This document shows positions 52,727 to 61,097 of a DNA stretch of 64,000 bases, piece by piece; the stretch's first letter is position 1, and every line of letters starts with the position of its first letter. The stretch comes from Opitutaceae bacterium (GTDB lineage Bacteria > Verrucomicrobiota > Verrucomicrobiia > Opitutales > Opitutaceae), in assembly GCA_016794625.1 (NCBI GenBank), contig JAEUGY010000097.1:62001-126000 (forward strand), read 5' to 3'. Position numbers and translations under genes: made by a program. Under the pieces are notes generated by a model, which was not told the DNA's origin, did not search any database, and worked only from the letters and a program-made list of their open reading frames with translations.

Positions 52727-53998
52727 ATGGACCGTCGCGCTTTTCTCGCCGCTCTCAGCGGTGTTCCGTTCGTTCTTGATGCGCGTGCCAGCGCGCAGGC
52801 CCGGGAAGCGGCCATGGGGGTGGTCGGGCTCGCTCCGGATGTGGTGGCTGCGCAGGAGTCGTACTGGCTGAGCATCCGCCGCGCCTTCGCCCTCGACGAT
52901 AATCACGTCAATCTCAACTCGGGCAGTGTCAGTCCGGCCCCGCGCGCGGTCTTCGACGCGATGACGCGTTACTGGACGGTGACCAACATGAGTCCGTCCT
53001 ACGTTGTCGACGAGTTTATGCAGCCGGGCGTGGAACGGGTGCGGCAGCGGCTCGCGGCCATGCTGGGCTGCGGCACCGACGAACTGGCGCTGACTCGAAA
53101 CACCAGTGAGTCACTGCAAATCGCCCAAATGGGTCTGCCGCTGCGGGCGGGTGACGAAATCGTGAGCACGACGCAGGACTATCCGCGCATGCTTTCGGCC
53201 TGGCGGCAGCGCGAGCGCCGCGATGGCGTGGTCCTGAAGCTGGTCCGTTTCCCCACGCCGCCGCCGTCCATGGATACGCTGTACGAGCAGGTGTTTTCGG
53301 CGGTCACGGAACGCACCAAAGTCATCCTGATTTGCCACATGACGTACACCACCGGGCAGATTTTCCCGGTGAAGCGGATTTGTGACGAGGCGCGCCGGCG
53401 GGGAATCACCACCATTGTGGATGGGGGGCACACCTTCGCTCACTTTCCGTTCACCGTCGCGGATCTGGGGTGTGATGTCTTTGGTTCGAGCCTGCACAAG
53501 TGGTTGTGCGCTCCGGTCGGGACGGGAATTCTTTACGTGCGTCGCGAGGTGATCCCGAACATTTGGCCTCTGATGGCTGCAGGTGACGGCAAGCGCAGCG
53601 ACATCCGTAAGTTCGAGGAGATTGGAACCCACCCGATTGCGTTGCGCGCCGCGGTGGCCGACGCGATTTCGTTTCATGAGGAAATCGGGGGAGAACGAAA
53701 AGCGGCCCGCCTCCGTTTCCTGCGCGATCGTTGGATGCGGGCCCTGGAAGGTGTCCCGGGGGTCAAACTGCTGACCCCTTATGATCCCGCGCAGGCCTGC
53801 GCTCTGGGTTCCATGATGCTGGAGGGGCGAGACGCGCGTGAACTCACGACGGAGTTGCAGCAGCGCTGGGGCATTCATGTGCGGCGCCGGCAGGTCAAGG
53901 ATGAGTTCGAGTGCATTCGGATCACTCCGAATGTGTTCACGCGACTCGATGAGATCGATCTGTTCGTAGAGGCGATTCGCACCCTCGCCAAAGCGTAG
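52727..53998 (+). CDS. Class V aminotransferase homologue, possibly Tat-exported
   Basis: This 423-residue PLP enzyme of the isopenicillin-N-epimerase/cysteine-desulfurase fold begins MDRRAFLAALSGVPFVLDAR, a twin-arginine-like leader. The PLP lysine is in FGSSLHKWLCAPVGTGILY. VNLNSGSVSPAPRAV, LTRNTSESLQIAQMG and IVDGGHTFAHFPF are family-typical. If exported with PLP bound, it would act in the periplasm, which is uncommon for this fold. No pathway partner is adjacent. Confidence 0.85.
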   Translation: MDRRAFLAALSGVPFVLDARASAQAREAAMGVVGLAPDVVAAQESYWLSIRRAFALDDNHVNLNSGSVSPAPRAVFDAMTRYWTVTNMSPSYVVDEFMQPGVERVRQRLAAMLGCGTDELALTRNTSESLQIAQMGLPLRAGDEIVSTTQDYPRMLSAWRQRERRDGVVLKLVRFPTPPPSMDTLYEQVFSAVTERTKVILICHMTYTTGQIFPVKRICDEARRRGITTIVDGGHTFAHFPFTVADLGCDVFGSSLHKWLCAPVGTGILYVRREVIPNIWPLMAAGDGKRSDIRKFEEIGTHPIALRAAVADAISFHEEIGGERKAARLRFLRDRWMRALEGVPGVKLLTPYDPAQACALGSMMLEGRDARELTTELQQRWGIHVRRRQVKDEFECIRITPNVFTRLDEIDLFVEAIRTLAKA

Positions 53999-54020
53999 CG
54001 CGTTTTCGTGCGCCGGGCTT

Positions 54021-55289
54021 TCAGTTGCCGGTTCGGCCGTACACACGGTCGGCGAAACGCACATAGTGCTGCCAGTCCGGCAGCAGGATGTCGTGTTCCC
54101 CTGGGCGCACGTGGTAGTGGAGCCGTTGGCGGTTGTCTGAGGCGGGCGCGTCGAGGGGGGGAATCCCGAAAAGTGCGAATACCGGTTGTGCGAGCTCCAG
54201 TCCCAACCGCTCGCCCTCCGGATCCGCCCAAGCGTCGTCCGAGGCACTGCCGACCGCGATCGCCCGTGGCGCGATGAGCGCGATCAGCTGGTGCTGATCG
54301 ACCGGCAGGCTTGCTTCCCGGTCGTTGTAGGCGCGGAAATTCTCACAGAACCAATGGGGAAACCGGGTGTTGATATCCCGGACGGTCTCGCCCGCGATGC
54401 GCTTCGACAGGGCCGCGCCGCCGCATCCCGAGTTGTTGGCGATGACCATCGCAAATCGTGGGTCGCGTGCTCCTGCCCAGAGCGCGGCTTTTCCCAGGCG
54501 CGAGTGGCCGATCACGGCGACGCGGGTGGAGTCGACGAGCGGATCGCCCGCCAGGTAGTCCAGCGCCCGGCTCAGGCCCCAGGCCCAGGTCGCGATGGCG
54601 CCCCATCGATCGGCCCCGGGTCCCCGCTCTTCGTCCGGGAACAGGCGTTGCACGCTCTGGGCGTAGCTTTCGATGTCCTTGTCCGGGAAGAAATCGTCAC
54701 AGCACAGCGTGGCGACGGCATAGCCTTGCTGGACGACGAAGTCCACGGGCCAGCGTCGCTCGTGGCGGCCACGCTTGCGGCCGGCCGGGGCGAATACCCC
54801 GGGATCCGGAGAGACGGTCCAGTTGCCCCCGGAGTTGAGTCCCAGAAAGACCGGCACGGGCCCTGGGGAGCGTCCCGGAGCATAGAGGAGCAGCTCGGCC
54901 TTCGCGGTCCCCCGCTCGCTCCGGAACGTCAATCGGACCTGTTTCCGGCGAAGCGCACCGGCTTCCAGGAGGACGTCCTCACGCACCTCCGCGATCATGG
55001 GCACCACCGTGGCGGGGGTGCGGCCGTAGATTTCCCGTTCGAAGTGGGAGAGCAGGTCGTCCCGGTGTTTCCCCGACCACTCCGACGCGGTGGTGATGGG
55101 GCTGCCGTCGGCGCGCAGCAGCGGAGGGGGCAAGGGATGGGTGACGACTCCGCCGGAGGTGGCGGAGGGCGCGAAGAGGAACGCGGAGACCAGGAACGGA
55201 AGGCCAAGGTGCCGGAGCCATGCGGCGCGGCGCTGCGGGGCCGGGCGAGGCTGACGCGCTCTGGGGAGGCACGGGGAGCAGGGAGGCAT
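54021..55289 (-). CDS. Exported CE15-like glucuronoyl esterase/hydrolase
   Basis: This 422-residue alpha/beta hydrolase has a signal peptide (Arg-rich start, LGLPFLVSAFLFAPSA) after the chosen start at 55289. The nucleophile elbow GHSRLGKAALWAGARDPRFA and the following NNSGCGGAALSKRIAGETV are hallmarks of CE15 4-O-methyl-glucuronoyl methylesterases, including those studied from Opitutus. These break lignin-xylan ester links. YDNFR-type context is seen as CENFRAYNDREASLPVDQHQ, which supplies the catalytic His region. A longer frame to 55376 adds a Pro/Arg stretch less like a leader. Confidence 0.9.
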   Translation of the reverse strand: MPPCSPCLPRARQPRPAPQRRAAWLRHLGLPFLVSAFLFAPSATSGGVVTHPLPPPLLRADGSPITTASEWSGKHRDDLLSHFEREIYGRTPATVVPMIAEVREDVLLEAGALRRKQVRLTFRSERGTAKAELLLYAPGRSPGPVPVFLGLNSGGNWTVSPDPGVFAPAGRKRGRHERRWPVDFVVQQGYAVATLCCDDFFPDKDIESYAQSVQRLFPDEERGPGADRWGAIATWAWGLSRALDYLAGDPLVDSTRVAVIGHSRLGKAALWAGARDPRFAMVIANNSGCGGAALSKRIAGETVRDINTRFPHWFCENFRAYNDREASLPVDQHQLIALIAPRAIAVGSASDDAWADPEGERLGLELAQPVFALFGIPPLDAPASDNRQRLHYHVRPGEHDILLPDWQHYVRFADRVYGRTGN

Positions 55290-55616
55290 AAGGGGCGTGC
55301 GTTGACCGCCTGGCCAGGGGTGGACGGGTGTGCGGGGCGGCTGACTACGTTGCTCGTAGGGGAGGCGTCGTCGCAAGCCCTAGCGCGAAGCGCCACCCCT
55401 TACGCGGATGAATCCTTTCGGCGGTAGGGTGTGGGCGGCACCCGCAGGGCTCCTGCAACTGGCTTTATTGCAATTTAATATATGCAGTTCCCCCGGTTCG
55501 ATCCGGTTGGGGGCTCCGAGGACGGAGGGTGCGAGGGGAACCGCTCGCGCTTCCCAAAAAAACACCGCCGTCCCGGCAAAGGAACGGCGGCGGCTTAAGG
55601 CGGACGGGGGCGAACG
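55290..55616. other. Intergenic region with terminator
   Basis: This 327-base stretch holds the minus-strand terminator at 55556-55590 and an AT-rich segment (about 55460-55485). A GGTTCGATCC at 55495 resembles a tRNA T-loop, but no tRNA fold can be built around it. Confidence 0.4.
55556..55590 (-). terminator. Rho-independent terminator of the 56-residue membrane protein gene
   Basis: On the minus strand CCGCCGTTCC and GGGACGGCGG pair around a short loop and are followed after a TG by seven Ts. It lies about 27 bases past the stop codon at 55617. Confidence 0.85.
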
Positions 55617-55787
55617 CTAGGTTCGCATCGCCGCTTGATGGGTGTAATCGTAGTAGGCGGTGGTGATGACCACCAGACTCACATAGGCGATGAACGACGG
55701 AAGTAGCAGCACCGGGAAGGCGGCTGCGGTGGCGAGAAAGACCGCGGTGATGACACCCGCGATCACAAACGAAGACAGATGCTTCAT
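55617..55787 (-). CDS. Small two-helix membrane protein of 56 residues
   Basis: The start at 55787 gives MKHLSSFVIAGVITAVFLAT, the first helix, then LLLPSFIAYVSLVVITTAYY, the second, and a short polar end. A terminator follows directly, so the gene is a stand-alone unit. No family is recognised. Confidence 0.7.
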   Translation of the reverse strand: MKHLSSFVIAGVITAVFLATAAAFPVLLLPSFIAYVSLVVITTAYYDYTHQAAMRT

Positions 55788-56010
55788 AATGGCGGGGGGG
55801 TGATGTGCTGGCAGTATACACCCGATTCGGCGCAAGGGGAGCGCAACCGAAGGGCGGCCCATGGGGTTGAAGGGAAGTGAATGCCTGGAATAAGGGGGAG
55901 GCTCCTGCTTTTAGGCCCAACCTCGGTCCGTAAAAAAAGTGGAGGAAACTACGTATCCTTGCTTGCCACTTATGGATGCGAGAAGCACGGTAAATTCCAT
56001 CTAGGGGGAA

Positions 56011-56700
56011 ATGCCTACTCAGAGGTCCAATTTCTACGCAGGTGTGGCGATCATCGCGTTGGCGATGCTGGCGGGGTGCGCGACCCCACCGGCGCCGCCG
56101 CCTGCCCCGGTTGCGGCTCCGGTGGCGGCGACCCCGGCCCCGCCGCCGGCCACGCTGGCCGACCAGATCCAGGCTGCGATCAACGTGATCGATGAGGTCC
56201 TGGCTGGATACGATGGCGTGCTTTCTCGGATACAGCAGATCCCCGAGTCGAAGGACCCGGCCCGGATCATTGGGGAAATCGGCTCCTATGTCGGAAGCGA
56301 CCGGCTGGCCGTCACCGTGGTGCCGCCTGAATCCGAGTTGGTGAAAGGACTCTCCGGCTCGATGGCGCTGACGTCGTGGCTCGCCATCGCGGAGACCGAA
56401 CTGCTGTCACAGCTGGTGGATATCTCCCGCCGGCTGATCCGGTTGAACGCCCAGACGGCGGAGCTGGCCGGAAGCTACGAGCAGGGCCGCACCCTCCAGA
56501 AGTACGCCGGCAAGATTCGGCGCGAGCTCATGCCTTTGATGGCGGAACTGCGGCGGCTTTCCGTCGCGGACAAGGCCGATACGACCGCCATTGCCAGTCT
56601 TGAAATTGAAACCAAAAAAATCGTGGCTGCGAGCCGTCAGTCTCTCCAGGCGCTGGAGAAGGACACCCGGGCCATCGAGACCGAACTAGGAGGACGATGA
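56011..56700 (+). CDS. Lipoprotein of unknown function, operon partner of coiled-coil protein
   Basis: This 229-residue protein has a lipoprotein signal with lipobox MLAGC (Cys at residue 23), a Pro/Ala-rich linker (about 24-48), and then a mostly helical domain with heptad-like Leu/Ile spacing near the C-terminus. An unusual segment SDRLAVTVVPPESELVKGLS lies between the helices. It is coupled by ATGA to the next gene. The pair may span the periplasm from the membrane lipoprotein to a coiled-coil partner. The function is unknown. Confidence 0.7.
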   Translation: MPTQRSNFYAGVAIIALAMLAGCATPPAPPPAPVAAPVAATPAPPPATLADQIQAAINVIDEVLAGYDGVLSRIQQIPESKDPARIIGEIGSYVGSDRLAVTVVPPESELVKGLSGSMALTSWLAIAETELLSQLVDISRRLIRLNAQTAELAGSYEQGRTLQKYAGKIRRELMPLMAELRRLSVADKADTTAIASLEIETKKIVAASRQSLQALEKDTRAIETELGGR

Positions 56701-57422
56701 TGACAACGAAAGTGCTAGTGAGCCTGGGTTCGACCCTGTCCGCGCTGCTGGCGATGGGTGGGGGAGTCGAGGCGTATCAACGTTCGCAACGCGAACGCGA
56801 GGAGGCGACCCGTGCCACGGTCGTGGCGATGGAGCATTTTGAACAGACGATCGGGCGCGCGCGCTCCTCGATCCAGCAGTCGTCCGAGCTGCGCACCGAA
56901 CTGATCCAGAAAACGGATCTCCTGCTCAAGGACGTCGCCAATACCGAACAGGAGCTCGTGCAGCACGGAGCCCAGGTCGTGGCGCTGAACGAGCGGCGCG
57001 AGGTGGCCCAGGTCCGGCTGAATCGATATCTCGCCGAGGCGCGGAGCGCGGTCGGCCAGGCGACCGATGCGGTCGGCCGCTGCCGCACCATTCTGATCGA
57101 AGACAAGCTTTCGAGTGAAAAGAAGTCGGACATGGAGGCCTCGGTTCGCGCGATGACGAAGGACGTGCGCGAGATCCATCAACGGCTTCGGCAACTCGAG
57201 GAGTTGGGGGCCCGGTGCGATTCACTTGCCGATCGTTTGCTCGTCTATAACGAGTCGCATCGCACCTCCTTGGAGCGCTTGCGCCAGATTCGACAGGAAA
57301 CCCAGGAAAAGCTGGATCAGCAAAGGGTCCGTCAGGCGGCCACGGAAGAGGTCGGCGAGCGGCTCAAGCGTTTGCAATCCGAGCTGAGCGGTGACTTGAA
57401 GGCGTTGCGTCCCGATCCTTGA
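56697..57422 (+). CDS. Membrane-anchored coiled-coil protein of unknown function
   Basis: This 241-residue protein has one N-terminal membrane segment (MTTKVLVSLGSTLSALLAMG, about residues 4-22) followed by almost continuous coiled coil (heptads from about 30 to 230, for example SSIQQSSELRTELIQKTDLL). It starts in an ATGA overlap with the lipoprotein gene and should act with it. No family is recognised. Confidence 0.7.
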   Translation: MMTTKVLVSLGSTLSALLAMGGGVEAYQRSQREREEATRATVVAMEHFEQTIGRARSSIQQSSELRTELIQKTDLLLKDVANTEQELVQHGAQVVALNERREVAQVRLNRYLAEARSAVGQATDAVGRCRTILIEDKLSSEKKSDMEASVRAMTKDVREIHQRLRQLEELGARCDSLADRLLVYNESHRTSLERLRQIRQETQEKLDQQRVRQAATEEVGERLKRLQSELSGDLKALRPDP

Positions 57423-57565
57423 TCGGGTGGTGTCAGGCTTTTCCTGACGGTACGCTTGGGCAAATTCTCGGACTGTCGGTTTTTTGGTGCTGAATTTGCT
57501 GTTGATCGGTGAACTCCGGGGGGGCCAGACTGCAGGCCCACGGGAACCGTTAACAGATACACGCC

Positions 57566-58030
57566 ATGACCAAGAAGAGCACCAAGTCCGTCAAGCCTGC
57601 CGCCCCACAGGTGAAACCTGTAAAAGTGAGTGTCGCCGCCGCGAAACCCACGGAAGCCAAGCCGGCAAAGAAGGCCGCTGCTCCGAAAAAGAAGGTGGCG
57701 GCAGTAAAACCGAAACCGGTGGTCGCACCTGCCCCCGTTGTCGTCCCGACGCCGGCGAAGGCACCCGCGGCTCCGCCGGAGGTGACGATCACCGCCCTGA
57801 TCGACATCGGCTTCGGCAATCTCCTTTTCGTTCGCGGTGAAGGCGCGGGCCTGAGCTGGAACTCGGGTGTGCCTCTGGAGTGCGATGCGGACAACCGCTG
57901 GTCGGTCACTCTGGCCCCTGCCTCCGGACCGGTGGTCTTCAAGCTCCTCGTCAATGATCTGACCTGGAGTGTCGGAGAAAACTACCAGGTGGCTCCAGGG
58001 GGAGCCGTGGTCGTTACACCGACGTTCTAA
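57566..58030 (+). CDS. Lys/Ala/Pro-rich protein with C-terminal beta-sandwich domain
   Basis: This 154-residue protein has a histone-H1-like low-complexity N-terminus (about residues 1-75; repeated KPAKKAAAPKKK-type runs) and a C-terminal domain of about 80 residues: ALIDIGFGNLLFVRGEGAGL, then LSWNSGVPLECD, RWSVTLAP and VVFKLLVNDLTWS. That plan resembles the CBM20/CBM48 starch- and glycogen-binding Ig-like folds. It has no signal peptide. It could tie DNA or polyanions to a sugar or glycogen surface, but this is speculation from composition. Confidence 0.75.
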   Translation: MTKKSTKSVKPAAPQVKPVKVSVAAAKPTEAKPAKKAAAPKKKVAAVKPKPVVAPAPVVVPTPAKAPAAPPEVTITALIDIGFGNLLFVRGEGAGLSWNSGVPLECDADNRWSVTLAPASGPVVFKLLVNDLTWSVGENYQVAPGGAVVVTPTF

Positions 58031-58076
58031 GGTGGGTCTTCCTCCGGCTCCGCTCCCGGGGCCGGCGTTGGCTTCC

Positions 58077-58100
58077 CGCGCGCACCCCAGGGTGCGCGCG
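58077..58100. other. Strong perfect hairpin between convergent genes
   Basis: CGCGCGCACCC, a CA loop and GGGTGCGCGCG pair perfectly for 11 bp (in practice with a slightly larger loop). It lies between the convergent Lys-rich protein gene and the secretin gene. It has no T-tract, so it is a shared 3' structure or rho-independent-like barrier rather than a classic terminator. Confidence 0.6.
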
Positions 58101-58162
58101 ATCCCATCGTCGCCATTCCAGGGCGCGCCCGTGCTCCGACGTGAACGCGGAGCGGGCAGCGC

Positions 58163-59278
58163 TCAGGGTTTGCCGAGAAACTTGTTCACGTCCTCCGGCT
58201 TGAAGGTCGTGGGCTTGAGCTCGAGTTTGCCCTGTTCCAGGTCGGTCAGCTTGGAGAGGTCGTCCGGATGCTGGACCACGTGCGGCGTGAGGAAGATGAG
58301 CAGTTCGGTTTTCGTGTTCTGCTTGACCGTGCGCTTAAAGGCATGACCGAGGAGCGGAATGTCGCCGAGCAGGGGCACTTTGCTGTCCGTATTGGTCGTC
58401 TGATTGGAGATCAATCCGCCGATCACGACGGTGCGGTCGCTGGGTGTAACCACCACCGTGTCCGCCGACCGTTTGTCGATCACCGGGGTGTTGACCGTAT
58501 CCGAAATGGCCACCGTGCGATCGCTGAGGGCGGAAATCTCCGGGGTCACAATCATCTCCACCAGACCTTCGGAGGTGATGAACGGGGTGACGCGCAGGAT
58601 GATGCCAATGTCCTGGTACTGGACGGTGTTGGTGGTCTGGCCGGTGTCGCTGATGCGCGAGTTGGTGATGAAGGGCACCTCTTGGCCTACCATGATCGTG
58701 GCCTGCTGGCTGCTCCGGGCGAGGATGGAGGGCCGGGAGAGGATCTCGGTTTTCCCGACCTTGGACAGGGCGCTGATCGTGGCGTTGATGTCGGTATTGA
58801 CGAGATTGTAGAAGCCGCCCGTCTGGGGCGCGCCAAACAGCGTCGTGGCGGTGGACGTCAGGTTGTTTCCGAGCTCGGTGCCGGTGCGCGAGAATTCCGT
58901 GCCGAGATCGAGGTCCTTGTTGTGCGTCACCTGGAGAAAGACGACGTTGATCAGCACCTGCGGCTTCGGGCGGTCGAGACTTTCGATCACCTGCTTGATG
59001 TTCTCGTTGGTTTCATCGTCGGTCACGATGATGAGCCGCCGGGTCTCCGCGTTGCTCGTGATGGTGGCATCGCCCAGCATCGTCGAATTCTGGTACTGGC
59101 GATCACCCCCCGTGCGGCCCTGTCCCCCGGTCCGGTTGCCGGTGTTCCGCTGGGTGGTGTTGCGATTGGTGTTGGTATTGGTGCGGGTGTTGCGGTTCGT
59201 CTGCTGCGCCGGCAACGGCGCGGCTGCGGCAAGCATGAAACCGATGAGGGCGAGGCGGAAAAGGAGGGATCGCTTCAT
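58163..59278 (-). CDS. Secretin, C-terminal half (N3 remainder and channel domain)
   Basis: This 371-residue exported protein has its own signal peptide (MKRSLLFRLALIGFMLAAAA, cleaved near LPAQQ) and a Thr/Asn/Arg-rich start. The mature part then shows the second half of an N3 domain (LGDATITSNAETRRLIIVTD and IKQVIESLDRPKPQVLINV) and the GspD-type channel domain: VGQEVPFI, ILRVTPFI, VVIGGLISNQTTN, KVPLLGDIPLLGHAFKR and LLIFLTPHVV. It lacks the N0-N2 domains, which are in the gene just upstream (38-base gap). Together they make one secretin. Confidence 0.9.
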   Translation of the reverse strand: MKRSLLFRLALIGFMLAAAAPLPAQQTNRNTRTNTNTNRNTTQRNTGNRTGGQGRTGGDRQYQNSTMLGDATITSNAETRRLIIVTDDETNENIKQVIESLDRPKPQVLINVVFLQVTHNKDLDLGTEFSRTGTELGNNLTSTATTLFGAPQTGGFYNLVNTDINATISALSKVGKTEILSRPSILARSSQQATIMVGQEVPFITNSRISDTGQTTNTVQYQDIGIILRVTPFITSEGLVEMIVTPEISALSDRTVAISDTVNTPVIDKRSADTVVVTPSDRTVVIGGLISNQTTNTDSKVPLLGDIPLLGHAFKRTVKQNTKTELLIFLTPHVVQHPDDLSKLTDLEQGKLELKPTTFKPEDVNKFLGKP

Positions 59279-59316
59279 GACGGAGGTCGAAATGGGAGGC
59301 ACGGGACGCGGTCGGC

Positions 59317-60489
59317 TCAGCGGGGGCCGCCGGAGGAGTTGTTCATGAAGTTGCCGCCGGTTTGCTGATTGTTGCTGGCGGCGCGATTGGTCAGGGGATC
59401 GGACTGGTTGGACGAGGAACTGCGGGTGCCGTTGACCTGGAACAGGTCGCGCAACACCGCTTCAACCTGCAGCACGTCGGCGTTTTCCAGCGTGTAGACG
59501 AAGACCTTCTGCTTGCGGGCCGTGCTGGCGTCGAGCTGGGCCACGATCTCGGCAACCTGGAACATCATGTCCTTGGAGGCAGTGACGATCACCGACTGCG
59601 TGCGAGGATCGGCTACGGCGGAAAGCGGCGCGGCGGTGCCGCTGCGTGACGTGCTGTTGCGATTGTTACGGCCGCCTCCCTGACCGCCCGCGCGGGCGGA
59701 GAAGGCCGCGGCCAGACCGGGCGGCATGCCCGGGAAGGAAAAGGCGGTCGGCCCGGCGTTGTTCGCGCCGCCGCCCGTCGTGGTGGCGGGAAAGAGGCTG
59801 GTCAAGAGCGTGGCCAGTTCGGTCGGGTCCGCGTTTTCGAGTTTGAAGATGCGCAGCGTGGAGTCGCTCTGCACGGAGAGGTCCAGAGCGGAGACGATTT
59901 CGACAATGTGCCGGACATTGAGGTTGGTGTCGGTCACGACGAGGGAGTTGCTGTCCTCGTTGGCGGTCAGGGTGGCGCTGGAGGGGATGAGCGTGGCGAT
60001 GTCCGTCGCGACCTTCGCCGCGGTGATGTGCCGCAATGGGATCACCTGCATGACCATCTCGGCGTTGGCCGGGATCTCGCGCGGATCATTGCCCGTGCGG
60101 ATCGGAATGTTGCGCTTCTTCGCCTCATCCTTGGAAGCGACGACGAGGGTGCGCCCCTGGAGCGTGGCGGTGTATCCGTTCTTGTTCAGTGCGTGGTTGA
60201 GCAGCTGGACCGCCTCCGCCTTGGACACCGGTTGGGAGCTCCACATGTCGATCGTGCCGCGCACCGGCGTCTCCAGCACGATGACAAACCCGGCGGCTTC
60301 GCTCAGGTAGTTGAGTACGGATTCGAGCGGGGCGCCCCGGAAATTGAAGCGCAGGCCCTCCTCGCGCTCGCCGGCCGAAGCGGACGGTGGAGTCGCAGCG
60401 CCGGGCGCGGCCGGGGTTTGTGCCAGGGTGGCCAGAGGCAGGGCGGCGAGACCGGCCCAGAGGCAGGGAGAGAGCAGGGAGGTTTTCAT
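59317..60489 (-). CDS. Secretin, N-terminal half (N0, N1, N2 and start of N3)
   Basis: This 390-residue exported protein has a signal peptide (residues 1-23, ending TLAQ), then an N0 domain (LRFNFRGAPLESVLNYLSEA, about 45-120), N1 (VIPLRHITAAKVATDIATLI, about 145-205) and N2 with a long Gly/Asn/Ala insert (IFKLENADPTELATLLTSLF, about 212-325). A partial N3 (QKVFVYTLENADVLQVEAVL) breaks off in an Asn/Ser/Gly-rich loop at the end. The next gene supplies the rest of N3 and the channel domain. The start overlaps the stop of the C-like gene (ATGA at 60486-60489). Confidence 0.88.
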   Translation of the reverse strand: MKTSLLSPCLWAGLAALPLATLAQTPAAPGAATPPSASAGEREEGLRFNFRGAPLESVLNYLSEAAGFVIVLETPVRGTIDMWSSQPVSKAEAVQLLNHALNKNGYTATLQGRTLVVASKDEAKKRNIPIRTGNDPREIPANAEMVMQVIPLRHITAAKVATDIATLIPSSATLTANEDSNSLVVTDTNLNVRHIVEIVSALDLSVQSDSTLRIFKLENADPTELATLLTSLFPATTTGGGANNAGPTAFSFPGMPPGLAAAFSARAGGQGGGRNNRNSTSRSGTAAPLSAVADPRTQSVIVTASKDMMFQVAEIVAQLDASTARKQKVFVYTLENADVLQVEAVLRDLFQVNGTRSSSSNQSDPLTNRAASNNQQTGGNFMNNSSGGPR

Positions 60490-61097
60490 TCCTTAAGCTG
60501 TTTCTGGCGTTTTTCCATCAGGCGCCGCAGGGCGTCCGATGCGTTGGTCGGCACGGCGGCGGGGCGCTCGGGGCCGGACAGGGACGATGGCACGTTTGCG
60601 GGCGGCAGCGCGGGTGCAGCCGTCACATTCCAGGCGCCTCCCGGGGGACGGCGGAGCTGGTCGGTGACCCGAAGCGTGATGAGACCGGACGCTCCTTCGA
60701 GCGTGGTGTTTTGGGCGTCGATCGACCGGACGGTGTAGTCGGCGATCCGACCGCCGACCGGCAGGACCTGCCGGTACTCCGGACGCGAGCCATCGAAAAA
60801 GGCGTACGTGCCTTTCTCCGACTGCAAGGTGCCGACGAATGCAACAAAGTCGTCGGCCGGCGCCGCGGATTCCGCACTGAGCGCACGGGTGGTGCGCGGA
60901 AAACGATTTGGATCGAACACGTTGCGGTCGCCGATGATCCGGAACGCCTCAAACGAATCGACCGACGGGGCCGCGCTCGACGGACGCTGGGCCGGGCAGG
61001 GTGCCGCGGGGAGCAGAAACAACGCGGTCAGTCCCAGAACGGCGAGGGGTGGACCGCCTCGTTTCAGTCGTAGACTAAAAGGTGGATACGAGATCAT
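60486..61097 (-). CDS. Exported GspC/PilP-like secretion protein
   Basis: This 203-residue protein has an N-terminal hydrophobic leader (about residues 15-37), then a segment FEAFRIIGDRNVFDPNRFPR typical of the linker and HR/PilP-type region, and a beta domain FVAFVGTLQSEKGTYAFFDG with VLPVGGRIADYTVRSID. These domains in GspC or PilP contact the secretin. The C-terminus is Pro/Ala-rich with a basic helix. It is coupled by ATGA to neighbours on both sides. Confidence 0.75.
   Translation of the reverse strand: MISYPPFSLRLKRGGPPLAVLGLTALFLLPAAPCPAQRPSSAAPSVDSFEAFRIIGDRNVFDPNRFPRTTRALSAESAAPADDFVAFVGTLQSEKGTYAFFDGSRPEYRQVLPVGGRIADYTVRSIDAQNTTLEGASGLITLRVTDQLRRPPGGAWNVTAAPALPPANVPSSLSGPERPAAVPTNASDALRRLMEKRQKQLKE

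Noticed and set aside
55480..55520. T-loop-like GGTTCGATCC suggesting a tRNA
   Set aside because: No acceptor, D or anticodon stems can be built around it.
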